Shown here: positions 1 through 8,329 of the stretch, in pieces | How positions within the stretch are numbered: position 1 is the stretch's first letter | Layout of the letters: the number at the start of each line of letters is the position of its first letter | Assembly: GCA_937146645.1 (NCBI GenBank) | Contig: CAKZRQ010000013.1 | Span: 124,001 to 188,000, forward strand | DNA length: 64,000 bases | Direction of reading: 5' to 3' | DNA from: an uncultured Cyclobacteriaceae bacterium | GTDB lineage: Bacteria; Bacteroidota; Bacteroidia; Cytophagales; Cyclobacteriaceae | Translations under genes and position numbers: made by a program | The notes under the pieces: generated by a model | Seen by the model: the letters and a program-made list of their open reading frames with translations, nothing else | What the model was told of the DNA's origin: nothing | Databases searched by the model: none

Positions 1-637
1 CCATGATTATCCCATCATCGAGCTGTACCTTCAAATCATTTAAATAGGCCATTTGGCTTAACTTTTCCTCATGGTATCTAAACCTCGCCAAATCCAAAAA
101 ACCCAAGGTCAAGTCATCCTGCCAATTTGAGGTAATCCCTTCTAGATAATTCCCATAAGGAGATAAAATTGACATTCCATTAAACTCTTTGCCAGCAGGA
201 ATTTGAAAGAGGCTATCAATCCTAGCTGATTCGTTGACCAGATTTCCTTCAAAATCCAACTCAACAAAATTTCTAACTGTGAAAAAGAATAGGTTCCCAT
301 TTTCTTTCACAATGTAGTCCATGGCTTCTCTAGAAGGGACTCCCTTTTTGCCCTCCTCGTTCAGAAAAAGTGTAGAGTGATAACTCTCATCAACCAAGTC
401 TATTTTTTCAATTGCATGATCGATGTTGTTATAGTAATAGAGGAACCGTTCGTCTGGAGATAATCTGGCTTTCCGAATTCCATAGGCAACAAACAGAAGC
501 TTATCACCTGGATCAATTTGAACGGTATCAAGTGAATAAGAAAAATCCCAGTTTGGATCTTCTGAATCCGACTTCAAACCACAGGACACCAGAACAATGA
601 AGCTAAAAAGGATTAATAAAAAGGCTTCTAGTTTCAA
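1..637 (-). CDS. DUF4221-like beta-propeller lipoprotein, copy 1 (partial, C-terminus off window)
   Basis: The gene enters from the left edge, and about 212 N-terminal codons are visible. There is no ATG. The reading frame begins with TTG at 637-635, giving MKLEAFLLILFSFIVLVSC, a good type II signal peptide with lipobox LVSC, so TTG is the probable start. The mature part carries the family pattern Dxx..IDPGDKLLF...LSPDERFLYYY. Its first four bases overlap the stop of the upstream gene (TTGA), which implies translational coupling at the end of the array. The function is unknown. Paralogy to the next six genes is clear by eye, and the DUF4221 assignment is from memory of the family and not from a search. 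Confidence 0.8.
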   Translation of the reverse strand, partial: MKLEAFLLILFSFIVLVSCGLKSDSEDPNWDFSYSLDTVQIDPGDKLLFVAYGIRKARLSPDERFLYYYNNIDHAIEKIDLVDESYHSTLFLNEEGKKGVPSREAMDYIVKENGNLFFFTVRNFVELDFEGNLVNESARIDSLFQIPAGKEFNGMSILSPYGNYLEGITSNWQDDLTLGFLDLARFRYHEEKLSQMAYLNDLKVQLDDGIIM

Positions 638-1785
638 TTGATCCTGATCTTAAACCTGACCACAGCCATATCATCTTCAAGGTTCACTATTTGATAGTAA
701 TCTCCGTCCTTCAGAAAAGAAAAGCTTCCGTATTCAAACTCTCCGACCTTCCCCTCATAAATCTGATTCAATTCAGCATCAAAAAGTGTGAGCACTCTTT
801 CTTCTCCAAGTTTATCAGGATGGGAACTAAACCTCCAGAACATTTTTCTGGATTCATCATAGTGCAAGGGACCAAACTGTACTTCCTTTTCGCGAAGCCC
901 AATGAATTCAAAATACTTCTCACGGGAAGGAGCCAATTCTTCAAAGGTGGAAACTTTCTGATTTTCAGTTAGGGAGGAATTGAAAACTTTATGCTCGATT
1001 TCAAGCGTACTCATGTCTATTTTGAAGACTTCATTGAAAGAATCAGAACTGTAATACAACGTTCCGCCAACTGAAATCATATAAGTATCTGGAATAGCTG
1101 CAATTGTGCCTCCTCCATTTTCCATATTGGCCGTAATGGTGAAAGGCCTCAACTTTTTCAAAGCTGGAAGAGCAACCTTTCTCATTTTATTATCCCGAAT
1201 GTCGACTATCGCGATTCCTTCTCTGGGTTCTACAAAGTCAACCGAGCCATAATAGGAAATATAATACTGCCCGTCTTGAGAAATGAAACCGTCCATATTG
1301 ATGTCCTCTTCCGGGTCTAGATCATAACCATCAATTCCATCATTCGGACCAAACCTGAGAAAATCAACATTCGCCCAGTCAGAGTCTATTTTCACGATCT
1401 CATTGAAATGGAAGATATACGTGTTAAGGGTTTCGTCTATTTCAAGATTTGGAATATAGGTGTCATCCCCTATCCCCCTCGGACCTTCTTTTTCGAGTGG
1501 TATCAATCCCTTTAGCTTAAGCGAATCTAAATCATAGACCTCCATCTTGAATGTTGAGGTATTAAAATTTAGAAGCGTCTTTCTGTCAGGGCTGACTCCA
1601 GCACCCCAAAGGCTACTTTGAAGAAATGGAATTTCTTCTCCTACATCCATCATCACCGTGTCTATCTGAAATGAAAGCTCTAGTAAATTTTCTGATTTTG
1701 GGGTTTCTTCCTTCTGTTCACAGGAGATAAAAAAGAAATAGCTCAGGAGAATGGAGAAATAACTGACACACCTTCTCAAATTCAT
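634..1785 (-). CDS. DUF4221-like beta-propeller lipoprotein, copy 2
   Basis: 383 aa. The N-terminus is a signal peptide with lipobox FISC (Cys at about residue 22), followed by an acidic/Lys linker (EQKEETPKS), so it should be a lipid-anchored envelope protein. It keeps the family landmarks: a DTVMMDVGEEI strand near residue 42, VSPDRKTLLNF, a YDLDSLKLKG segment, and EKEGPRGIGDDTYIP, where the usual EGPNGxG reads EGPRGIG. The repeated short beta-strand units suit a six-bladed propeller, which is an inference. It lies 3 nt downstream of copy 3 and overlaps copy 1 by 4 nt, so the three are surely co-transcribed. It is one of the more divergent members, and its role is unknown. Confidence 0.82.
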   Translation of the reverse strand: MNLRRCVSYFSILLSYFFFISCEQKEETPKSENLLELSFQIDTVMMDVGEEIPFLQSSLWGAGVSPDRKTLLNFNTSTFKMEVYDLDSLKLKGLIPLEKEGPRGIGDDTYIPNLEIDETLNTYIFHFNEIVKIDSDWANVDFLRFGPNDGIDGYDLDPEEDINMDGFISQDGQYYISYYGSVDFVEPREGIAIVDIRDNKMRKVALPALKKLRPFTITANMENGGGTIAAIPDTYMISVGGTLYYSSDSFNEVFKIDMSTLEIEHKVFNSSLTENQKVSTFEELAPSREKYFEFIGLREKEVQFGPLHYDESRKMFWRFSSHPDKLGEERVLTLFDAELNQIYEGKVGEFEYGSFSFLKDGDYYQIVNLEDDMAVVRFKIRIN

Positions 1786-1788
1786 ATC

Positions 1789-2967
1789 TCAATCCATTCT
1801 TATTAATGATTCACCAGAGGTTGAACCTCCGATTGGCTTAATTCTGGCGAACGCCATCTCATCGTCAATATTCACATACGTATAGAGCATCCCATCCTTA
1901 AAAAATCTAATGGAAGAAATTGGGTAGTCTTCTACCTTTTCTTCATACACTACATTATAATCGGTATCAAATAGGGTAAATACCTGTTTCTTAATCACAG
2001 AATCCGCGATCATCCTCTCTTTTTCCTGAGCAAACCTCCATATTAGATCAGCTTCGGGATGATATATCATTTTTTCAAAGACTACCTGTTCATTTTTCTT
2101 GTTTATGGCCTCCATGAACGCCTCCCTCGATTCAACCATCGAAGTAACTTCAGCAGTCTTTTCGTTGCTGGTTAAACTCGCATTAAACTTTTTCATCTGA
2201 AGGGAGTCAGAACCTTCCTCCCAAATAAATGCCTCATTAAAAGCAGAATTGGTGATCACGAAGTCACCTTTGATAAATCCTTTGTGAATTTCTTCACCAG
2301 AAACCATTCGCATTTGGTCTGTACTCATAGTTACGGAAAACTTATCCAGACGCTCATAAAAGTCACCAATATCCATGAGCATCATGGTTTTAGTCTCCAT
2401 GTCAAGCTTTAAAAATCCTCTTCCCGGCTCCCCAAATCCCTCTTCCACCAGCCTGGTGAAAAAGAGTTTCCCGTCTGATGAAAAAGTGCCATAGATATCG
2501 ATCTTCTCCTCTTCAGCCATTTCATAACCTGTCCATTCAGACTTTTCAAATTCAAAGGTTTCAAGAAGCTCTCCCTGAAGGTTGATCTCATAAATCTTAT
2601 TGAAATCGAAGAGTTTCAGGTTCCCATTATCAAGAACCTGAATGCTTCCTATAAATCCACCGCCTCCAACTCCATTCGGGCCTTCGCGCTCCAGCTGAAC
2701 AGTTTCTTTCAGCTTCATCTGATCCAGATCAACTATTTCTAGAAGAAAGGTATTCGGGTTCAGATTATACAGGGTCTTCGCATCACTGCTTATATCAGAA
2801 ATGGTCATCCCCCAGTTTAGAAAGAAGAAGTGATCTCCAGGATCCACCATCACGGTGTCTATCTCGTAGACCAAATCATAATTGAAGTCAGATTTAGATT
2901 CTTCAAGATCAGAACCTCCACACGAGAAAAGTAGAGCAATAGCTGGTAAAAACAGCGCTTTCTTCAT
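1789..2967 (-). CDS. DUF4221-like beta-propeller lipoprotein, copy 3
   Basis: 392 aa. It starts with MKKALFLPAIALLFSC (lipobox LFSC, Cys at residue 16) and an acidic tail behind the Cys (GGSDLEES). It is the closest relative of copy 4, roughly two-thirds identical by eye over the first 110 residues, sharing DTVMVDxGDHFFFLNWGM, SSDAKTLYNLNPN and LEREGPNGVGG. Both also end in a Gly/Ser-rich tail (here GGSTSGESLIRMD) that the other copies lack. The two therefore look like a recent duplication. It sits 10 nt after copy 4 and 3 nt before copy 2. No catalytic motif is visible, and ligand or partner binding at the cell envelope is only a guess. Confidence 0.83.
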   Translation of the reverse strand: MKKALFLPAIALLFSCGGSDLEESKSDFNYDLVYEIDTVMVDPGDHFFFLNWGMTISDISSDAKTLYNLNPNTFLLEIVDLDQMKLKETVQLEREGPNGVGGGGFIGSIQVLDNGNLKLFDFNKIYEINLQGELLETFEFEKSEWTGYEMAEEEKIDIYGTFSSDGKLFFTRLVEEGFGEPGRGFLKLDMETKTMMLMDIGDFYERLDKFSVTMSTDQMRMVSGEEIHKGFIKGDFVITNSAFNEAFIWEEGSDSLQMKKFNASLTSNEKTAEVTSMVESREAFMEAINKKNEQVVFEKMIYHPEADLIWRFAQEKERMIADSVIKKQVFTLFDTDYNVVYEEKVEDYPISSIRFFKDGMLYTYVNIDDEMAFARIKPIGGSTSGESLIRMD

Positions 2968-2977
2968 ACAATAGACA

Positions 2978-4159
2978 TCAATCAGTCCTCACAAGAGAAC
3001 CACCAGATCCTTCTTCTCCCTTAGGTTTAATTCGGGCAAACGCCATTTCATCATCGATATTGACATAGGTGTAAAGCATTCCGTCCTTAAAGAACCTCAT
3101 AGAAGCATTTGGGTAGTCCTCGATTTTTTGTTCATGGACCATGTTGTAATCTGTATCAAATAGGGTGACTACTTGTTTCTTAATCACGGAATCAGCTATC
3201 ATCCTATCCTTGTCCTCTGCAAATCTCCAAATCAGGTTTTCCTCAGGATGATAAATCATTCCTTCAAACTCCACCAATTCCTGCTTTTTCTGCATGATTT
3301 CCATCAAGGCTTCCTGTGAATCCACTTCAGAAGGAAAATCACCTGTTTTCTCATTGCTGGTGAGCGATGAATTGAAATTCTTCTGGGAGAGAGAATCAGA
3401 TTGTGACTGCCAGACGAGTGCTTCATTAAATGCGGCGTTTGTGATCACAAAGTCACCATTCACAAAATCCGTATGCACAGATTCTCCAGTAGTCATCATC
3501 ATAGTTCCATCTCCACTTCTCATTGTAATGGAGAATTTATCCAGACGCTCGAACATATCCCCTGCATCAAGAAGCTCAAGAGTCTTTGCTTCCATGTCTG
3601 CTTTTAAAATTCCCTTAGCAGGCTCTCCGAAGCCTTGCTCGGATAGCTTAGTGAAGAACAATTTTCCATCAGGTGAAAAAGTCCCGTAATATTCGAACTG
3701 TTCTTCCTCAGTGATTTCATATCCAGTCCATTCTGATTTCTCATATTCAAACTTGTCAACGAGTTCTCCTTGCTGATTCACTTCGAAAATGGCATTGAAA
3801 TCAAAAAGCTTTATGTTCCCATTATCCAGAACCTGCAGCCTACCGATAAATCCGCCTCCTACTCCATTAGGACCTTCACGCTCGAGCTGAACAGTGGTTT
3901 TTAGCTTCATTTGATCAAGATCCACTATCTCAAGAAGAAGTGAGTTTGGATTGAGATTGTAAAGAGTTTTGGCATCGCTGCTCACATCGGCAATTCCCAT
4001 TCCCCAGTTCAAGAAAAAAAAGTGATCCCCTGCATCTACCATCACAGTGTCTACATCGTAGCTTAGCTCATAATTAAAATCTCCTGCCGTTTCTTCGGAG
4101 CCTTCTCCTCCACATGCAAACATCAAAGCTAATACGGGTAAAAAGAATAGTTTTCTCAT
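2978..4159 (-). CDS. DUF4221-like beta-propeller lipoprotein, copy 4
   Basis: 393 aa. The signal peptide MRKLFFLPVLALMFAC carries the lipobox at residues 13-16, and the mature protein begins GGEGSEETAGD. The body shows the family pattern (DTVMVDAGDHFFFLNWGM, SSDAKTLYNLNPN, EREGPNGVGGG, VNIDDEMAFARIKP). It is paired with copy 3 by sequence and by the shared C-terminal Gly/Ser tail. It starts 7 nt after the stop of copy 5, inside the tight block of copies 5 to 1. The VNIDDE.AFA motif near the C-terminus recurs in copies 3 to 6 and is a good signature for this subfamily. Function unknown. Confidence 0.83.
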   Translation of the reverse strand: MRKLFFLPVLALMFACGGEGSEETAGDFNYELSYDVDTVMVDAGDHFFFLNWGMGIADVSSDAKTLYNLNPNSLLLEIVDLDQMKLKTTVQLEREGPNGVGGGFIGRLQVLDNGNIKLFDFNAIFEVNQQGELVDKFEYEKSEWTGYEITEEEQFEYYGTFSPDGKLFFTKLSEQGFGEPAKGILKADMEAKTLELLDAGDMFERLDKFSITMRSGDGTMMMTTGESVHTDFVNGDFVITNAAFNEALVWQSQSDSLSQKNFNSSLTSNEKTGDFPSEVDSQEALMEIMQKKQELVEFEGMIYHPEENLIWRFAEDKDRMIADSVIKKQVVTLFDTDYNMVHEQKIEDYPNASMRFFKDGMLYTYVNIDDEMAFARIKPKGEEGSGGSLVRTD

Positions 4160-4166
4160 AATTGGT

Positions 4167-5312
4167 TTAGTTAAAATTAAAGTCCATTACGGCAAAGCCC
4201 AGCTCATCATCAATATTGACGTAAGACCAAAGCTTTCCTTCTTTGAAAAATGAATTGCTAGGGATTTTCTCTAGCTCGGTTAATTCCGTCTCTCCAATGA
4301 GGTTCAAGTCCTTATCAAAGGCATATAGGTACACATCAGATTTTGCTGGATCATCAGGATTAAGCTTTGGCAAATTCTTCCCTCCAAACCGGAAAAAGCG
4401 GCCACTGACCTCATCCCAAAGCAGGGGATTGTACCGAACCTGCTCCTGGAGTTTTAGCATTTCTGCCTGAAACTCTTCCTGTGATTCCACTTTGCTTCTT
4501 ACCTCACCAGTTTTTTGGGTAGGTGTAATCTTATGAGGAAATTCAAAAAGCTGAAGGGAATCCGAGGCGATATCATATCTATAAATCTTGCTAGTAGCTG
4601 TGGAGGAGATATACAAATAATCCTCCATAAGCTTAGTTGCTATATCTTCGAGATAAATACTAAAACTGGTCTGACTCTGGAGAATGATTCTGAAATCTCC
4701 TGCTATATCCATTTCTGGTATATCGATTAGTTTGCCCGTTTTGCCCTCAAGGTCAACTACAGCAAAATCCCTTGACCCTTCCATAAAATCCCCTGGTAGT
4801 GAGAAATGCTTACTCCCGTCAGGAGAAATAATCACGTTGTAATTCAACTGAGTCTCGTTATCCATTTCTAAACCTTCAACGTCTCCAGCCTTAATATTCA
4901 TATCCTCAAGCTTTTCTCCCTGGAAATTAAAGATTCCAGCCAGATTGAAACTTGAAATATAAAGCCTATCTCCATCCAACAATTGGAATGCTGTAGGGAA
5001 ATCACCGATTCCATTTGGCCCTTCTTTTTCAAACTGGTATCTCTCAACCAAAACTTGATTATCAAGGTCAATTTTCAGCAAGCCCTGATCCTGAGGAATC
5101 AAAATGTACATGTACTTACCATCAGGAGTTACATCTGACAATCTCAGGCCATTGGCCAGATTGATCAATTCTTCACCTGGATCTATTAATAGTGTATCCG
5201 TGCTGAATGCAAAATCTTCAAGAATATTTTCAGATCCAGTTTCAGTGGGGCCAGATTCTGAACATGAAAAAATAATGATTGCCAAAAAGGCAAAGGGGAT
5301 AATTCGTTTCAT
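4167..5312 (-). CDS. DUF4221-like beta-propeller lipoprotein, copy 5
   Basis: 381 aa. MKRIIPFAFLAIIIFSC gives a lipobox at residues 14-17, followed by SESGPTETGSEN. It pairs with copy 6: both have DxGDELINLANG, EGPNGxGxFP, SFPxKxxxxxKTG-like segments and an identical C-terminal theme (GKLWSYVNIxDELGFAxMDF). A 153-nt gap separates it from copy 6, so a promoter or processing site may lie upstream. That gap contains a 7-bp hairpin and a 23-nt element also found between copies 7 and 6. It is the first gene of a tightly packed five-gene run (copies 5 to 1). No enzymatic residues are recognised. Confidence 0.83.
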   Translation of the reverse strand: MKRIIPFAFLAIIIFSCSESGPTETGSENILEDFAFSTDTLLIDPGEELINLANGLRLSDVTPDGKYMYILIPQDQGLLKIDLDNQVLVERYQFEKEGPNGIGDFPTAFQLLDGDRLYISSFNLAGIFNFQGEKLEDMNIKAGDVEGLEMDNETQLNYNVIISPDGSKHFSLPGDFMEGSRDFAVVDLEGKTGKLIDIPEMDIAGDFRIILQSQTSFSIYLEDIATKLMEDYLYISSTATSKIYRYDIASDSLQLFEFPHKITPTQKTGEVRSKVESQEEFQAEMLKLQEQVRYNPLLWDEVSGRFFRFGGKNLPKLNPDDPAKSDVYLYAFDKDLNLIGETELTELEKIPSNSFFKEGKLWSYVNIDDELGFAVMDFNFN

Positions 5313-5371
5313 TAATTGGTTGGTTTACGTTTTCAAAAATTGCATTAGTCTCATTTACAGACTATAGCGTT

Positions 5372-5393
5372 CCGAAGATATATTTTTCTTCGG
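5372..5393 (-). other. Hairpin in the leader upstream of copy 5
   Basis: A perfect 7-bp inverted repeat (CCGAAGA / TCTTCGG) around an 8-nt A/T loop lies about 60 nt upstream of the copy-5 start. No U-tract follows it on the minus strand, so it is more likely an mRNA-stability or attenuation hairpin than a strong terminator. Function is inferred. Confidence 0.4.
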
Positions 5394-5415
5394 TATATGT
5401 CCGATCTCAGAATCA

Positions 5416-5438
5416 TTTATATGACAGGAAAGTCTAAA
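5416..5438 (-). repeat. Conserved intergenic element, copy A
   Basis: On the minus strand this reads TTTAG-A-CT, four variable bases, then TGTCATATAAA. It matches the element at 6727-6749 at 18 of 23 positions with no gaps. Each lies downstream of a DUF4221 stop codon and upstream of the next gene. It could be a promoter or regulator site kept after gene duplication, or simply remaining homology of the duplicated spacer. Confidence 0.5.
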
Positions 5439-5465
5439 AAATTCTTAAATGCCAAGTGACTTCCT

Positions 5466-6638
5466 TTAATTAACCTCAAGTTCAAAATCCATTATGGCGA
5501 AGCCTAATTCATCATTGATATTCACATAAGACCAAAGTTTACCATCCTTGAAAAAGGGAAAGCTTGGAGCCTTGTCAAGTTCTTCGAGTTGAGTTTCACC
5601 GATAAGATTAAGATTCTCGTCAAAAGCATATAGAAAAACTTCATATGTTCTTGGCAGATCATCAGCCACCTTGGGCTTCATTTTGTCACCAAATCGGTAG
5701 TACCTGCGAGTATTCTCATCCCAAAGCATTTTTTTATAGGCGATTTGAGTTCTAAGCATCTCCATCTGATCATTGAATTCTTCATCCCCTGAAGGTTCTG
5801 GGTTGATATCCCCGGTTTTTCGTAATGCCGTAATCTGATGGGGGAACTCAAAAAGTCGAAGGGAGTCTAACTCGAAATCATATTGATAAACCTGACTGGT
5901 CGCTGTGGTAGAAATGAATAACTTTTCATTCAGTGGATAAACCTCAATGTCTTCACCATAAGCTATCATAGTGGTCCCATTCAGGTTCATAAACTTGAAA
6001 TCTTTGAGGAAATCAAAAGCAGGTAAATCCACTATTTTTCCTGATCTACTTTCAAGATCAATAAGAGAAAGGTCCCAATCTCCCTGAAAGAAATTACCAT
6101 ACAATGAGACGTGTGTTTTCCCCCGATTCATTAAAAACAAACTATTGGTGAGGGGAGTATCATCTTCCGAATCGTACTCTGCAATTTCTTTAGGAGTAAT
6201 TCTCAAATCCTGAATTTTTTCCCCTTCAAGATTGAATAAGCCTGCCTGCATGAAATCTCCAATTAAAAATTTCTCGCCCGGAAGAACTTGAAAATTATTA
6301 GGGAAGTTACCCGTTCCATTTGGACCTTCACTCTCAAAAAGGTATCGCTCAATCAGCTTCGCCTGATCAAGATCAATTTTAATCAGACTTGGATCCTGTG
6401 GTGCAAAAAAATACACGTATTTCTTATCAGGCGTTACCACCGATGTGCGGTATCCATTCGCAAGATTTATTAATTCATCTCCAGAATCAATCTGAATGGT
6501 GTCCATGGAGAAGCTAAACTCTTCAAGAATATTAGCAGGGGTGTCTGAATTAGAATTTCCACTTTCAGAACAGGCGAAAAATCCGAACGCCATAAGTGCC
6601 GGCAGAATAACTCTTCTCATAAAGGCTGGTCTAGTCAT
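5466..6638 (-). CDS. DUF4221-like beta-propeller lipoprotein, copy 6
   Basis: 390 aa from the first ATG. An internal ATG six codons later (6620) gives a more typical signal peptide, MRRVILPALMAFGFFAC, with lipobox FFAC, and is an equally good start. It is the sister of copy 5 (shared DSGDELINLANG, EGPNGTGNFP, VNINDELGFAIMDF). A 116-nt gap to copy 7 contains the second copy of the 23-nt element and a strong hairpin just ahead of this start. The protein should be an envelope lipoprotein with a propeller-like fold. Its substrate or partner is unknown. Confidence 0.82.
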   Translation of the reverse strand: MTRPAFMRRVILPALMAFGFFACSESGNSNSDTPANILEEFSFSMDTIQIDSGDELINLANGYRTSVVTPDKKYVYFFAPQDPSLIKIDLDQAKLIERYLFESEGPNGTGNFPNNFQVLPGEKFLIGDFMQAGLFNLEGEKIQDLRITPKEIAEYDSEDDTPLTNSLFLMNRGKTHVSLYGNFFQGDWDLSLIDLESRSGKIVDLPAFDFLKDFKFMNLNGTTMIAYGEDIEVYPLNEKLFISTTATSQVYQYDFELDSLRLFEFPHQITALRKTGDINPEPSGDEEFNDQMEMLRTQIAYKKMLWDENTRRYYRFGDKMKPKVADDLPRTYEVFLYAFDENLNLIGETQLEELDKAPSFPFFKDGKLWSYVNINDELGFAIMDFELEVN

Positions 6639-6651
6639 CTTACTCTAAATC

Positions 6652-6679
6652 CTGAGAATGGCTTTGTGCCATTTCTCAG
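6652..6679 (-). other. Strong hairpin immediately upstream of copy 6
   Basis: CTGAG-AAT-GGC (6652-6662) pairs with GCC-ATT-CTCAG (6668-6679), with one bulged base and a 5-nt loop. That is 11 paired positions ending about 14 nt before the copy-6 ATG. On the minus strand it is followed by GATTTAGAG, not a U-run, so intrinsic termination is not expected. A translational or stability role is more likely. Confidence 0.5.
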
Positions 6680-6726
6680 ACATCAAGATAAAACGAAAAG
6701 CCGGTTTACGCCTTTTTCTCGTGTGG

Positions 6727-6749
6727 TTTATATGACACAGTAGCCTAAA
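6727..6749 (-). repeat. Conserved intergenic element, copy B
   Basis: Second copy of the 23-nt element (minus strand TTTAG-G-CT, four variable bases, TGTCATATAAA). It starts a few bases downstream of the copy-7 stop codon. See the copy at 5416-5438. Confidence 0.5.
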
Positions 6750-6754
6750 GGAAG

Positions 6755-7891
6755 CTAAAATTCCAATGAGTATCTGGCAAAAGCTGGAAACTCTCCCACG
6801 ACAGTATAAGCATAAAGGTATCCATCCATAAAAAAGGCACGGTATGGATATCTTTCTAATTCAAGTAGCTTTTCTCCAATCAGATTCAAGTCTATGTCAT
6901 AAGCAAAAAGGTAGATATCCGAACCCATACTTCTTCCTTCTTCATTAAATCGGGTGTTTTCCGAGGCAAACCGGAAATACATTTCTCTGGAATCATCCCA
7001 ATAAAATTTACTGAAAGAAATAAGTTTATTCATCTCTCTACCTAATGCCCGTCTCTCTTCATGAGAATTCACATCCGCTTTTACACTCCCCGATCTTTTT
7101 GCAGGTACCAACTTATGATCGAAAGAAACTAGTCTTATGGAATCCAATTCTGGATTATAGTGGTATATGTCAGATGTGGACTGACAGTAAACAAAAAAAG
7201 TGTCATTGACTTCATCTAACCAAACCTGATCTGCAGAAATGGTGGCTCCATTTCCCTGCTTAAACACCACCCTGAAATTGTTGGCAATATCCATCGCAGG
7301 AATATCATACATTCTCACCGAGTCGTTCTGAAAATCGAATGTAGCTAGGCCCTGTGCTCCTCCCATAAAAACCCCTGGTATAGAAACTCCTTTATTCCCT
7401 TCGTCGATAATGAACATCCTCTGTTTGAAATCCAGGTTTTCTACGTCTGGTAGCCCCTTCCAATTTCGCGACTCAAGATTCAGTTCACCAAGCTTTTCCC
7501 CTTCTTTTGAATAAATCCCTTGGACCCCGTATCCGATCAAAGCGAATTCATCATTCGCCAAAAGATTAGCATTTATCAAGTACTCAGGAACCCTGTCTGG
7601 ACCATCCGTTTTCAAGGTGTATCGCCCTTTCAAGGAGAAATCTTCTAGTTCTATTTCATGGATTTCAGGTTTTTCACCCTCGTAATAAAAGAAGAGTGTT
7701 TTTTGATCGGTACTTATTTCAGGATAATTGTACGCTCCCGGGATAAAGATTTCATCACCTACATCCACCACCACTGTATCCACATTGACTATTAACTCAT
7801 CCAATACATTTTCAAAGGATTGACTCTGATCCTCTGAGGCGCATGAACTAAAAATTAAAATACCTGAGATTAGAGCTAAAAATGTTCTCAT
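6755..7891 (-). CDS. DUF4221-like beta-propeller lipoprotein, copy 7 (first of the array)
   Basis: 378 aa from the ATG at 7891, preferred over a TTG two codons upstream. The signal peptide MRTFLALISGILIFSSC has lipobox FSSC, followed by ASEDQSQS. It is the most divergent full-length copy. DVGDEIFIPG replaces the GDELI motif, and the EGPNG motif is TDGPDRVPEY. The C-terminal DGYLYAYTVVGEFPAFARYSLEF corresponds to the VNIDDE..FA motif of the others. It lies 31 nt downstream of the DUF4286 gene, so transcription may start ahead of that gene. Function unknown. Confidence 0.8.
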   Translation of the reverse strand: MRTFLALISGILIFSSCASEDQSQSFENVLDELIVNVDTVVVDVGDEIFIPGAYNYPEISTDQKTLFFYYEGEKPEIHEIELEDFSLKGRYTLKTDGPDRVPEYLINANLLANDEFALIGYGVQGIYSKEGEKLGELNLESRNWKGLPDVENLDFKQRMFIIDEGNKGVSIPGVFMGGAQGLATFDFQNDSVRMYDIPAMDIANNFRVVFKQGNGATISADQVWLDEVNDTFFVYCQSTSDIYHYNPELDSIRLVSFDHKLVPAKRSGSVKADVNSHEERRALGREMNKLISFSKFYWDDSREMYFRFASENTRFNEEGRSMGSDIYLFAYDIDLNLIGEKLLELERYPYRAFFMDGYLYAYTVVGEFPAFARYSLEF

Positions 7892-7922
7892 CGTCAAAAA
7901 TTAAATCTTACAAAGTGAATTG

Positions 7923-8225
7923 TTATACCTCCTGAAGAAGTGTCCTAAATGCAAGGGCTTTTTCGCCAAACCTGATTTGAGGTTTGATTCGTAAGTCCTG
8001 GGCATAGAGTTTTTCGTACTCCATTAGCTTTGCCGTACTCTCCGCAAAAAACTGAATGCTGTAATTCGTGCTTTCGTCATCAGAGCTATTCAGAAGCCGG
8101 TAAAATTTGTGGTCAGTAAATAGGCCGCAAGCAAATACCTCAGGGATATGAGTCCCTTTCATCCAACTCACAAAATCATCTTCAACTGAATGCGCTACGG
8201 TGTAGGTGATATTATATAGAATCAT
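7923..8225 (-). CDS. DUF4286 family protein
   Basis: 100 aa, with no signal peptide or membrane segment. The pattern MILYNITYTVAHSVEDDFVSWM...HIPEVFACGLFTDHKFYRLL resembles the DUF4286 family: small cytosolic proteins with a ferredoxin-like or ABM-like alpha/beta fold, length about 100 aa, function unknown. It starts at ATG 8225 and is divergent from cruF, the 104-bp gap serving both. It may be the first gene of the transcript that continues into the DUF4221 array 31 nt downstream, but nothing in the sequence links the functions. Confidence 0.75.
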   Translation of the reverse strand: MILYNITYTVAHSVEDDFVSWMKGTHIPEVFACGLFTDHKFYRLLNSSDDESTNYSIQFFAESTAKLMEYEKLYAQDLRIKPQIRFGEKALAFRTLLQEV

Positions 8226-8329
8226 ATGAATTGATTTTAATCAGATTTTAGTTTTTTTGCCAACAATCACAAAACAACAATGTTAGACTTGCCGAACCTG
8301 CGAAACTAGCAGCAAGGCGAAATTAACCA

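Noticed and set aside
8226..8329. Promoter TTTG-N19-TA on the minus strand ahead of the DUF4286 gene
   Set aside because: The -33 element and spacing fit, but the -7 box agrees at only 5 of 8 positions. It is too weak to list as a feature.
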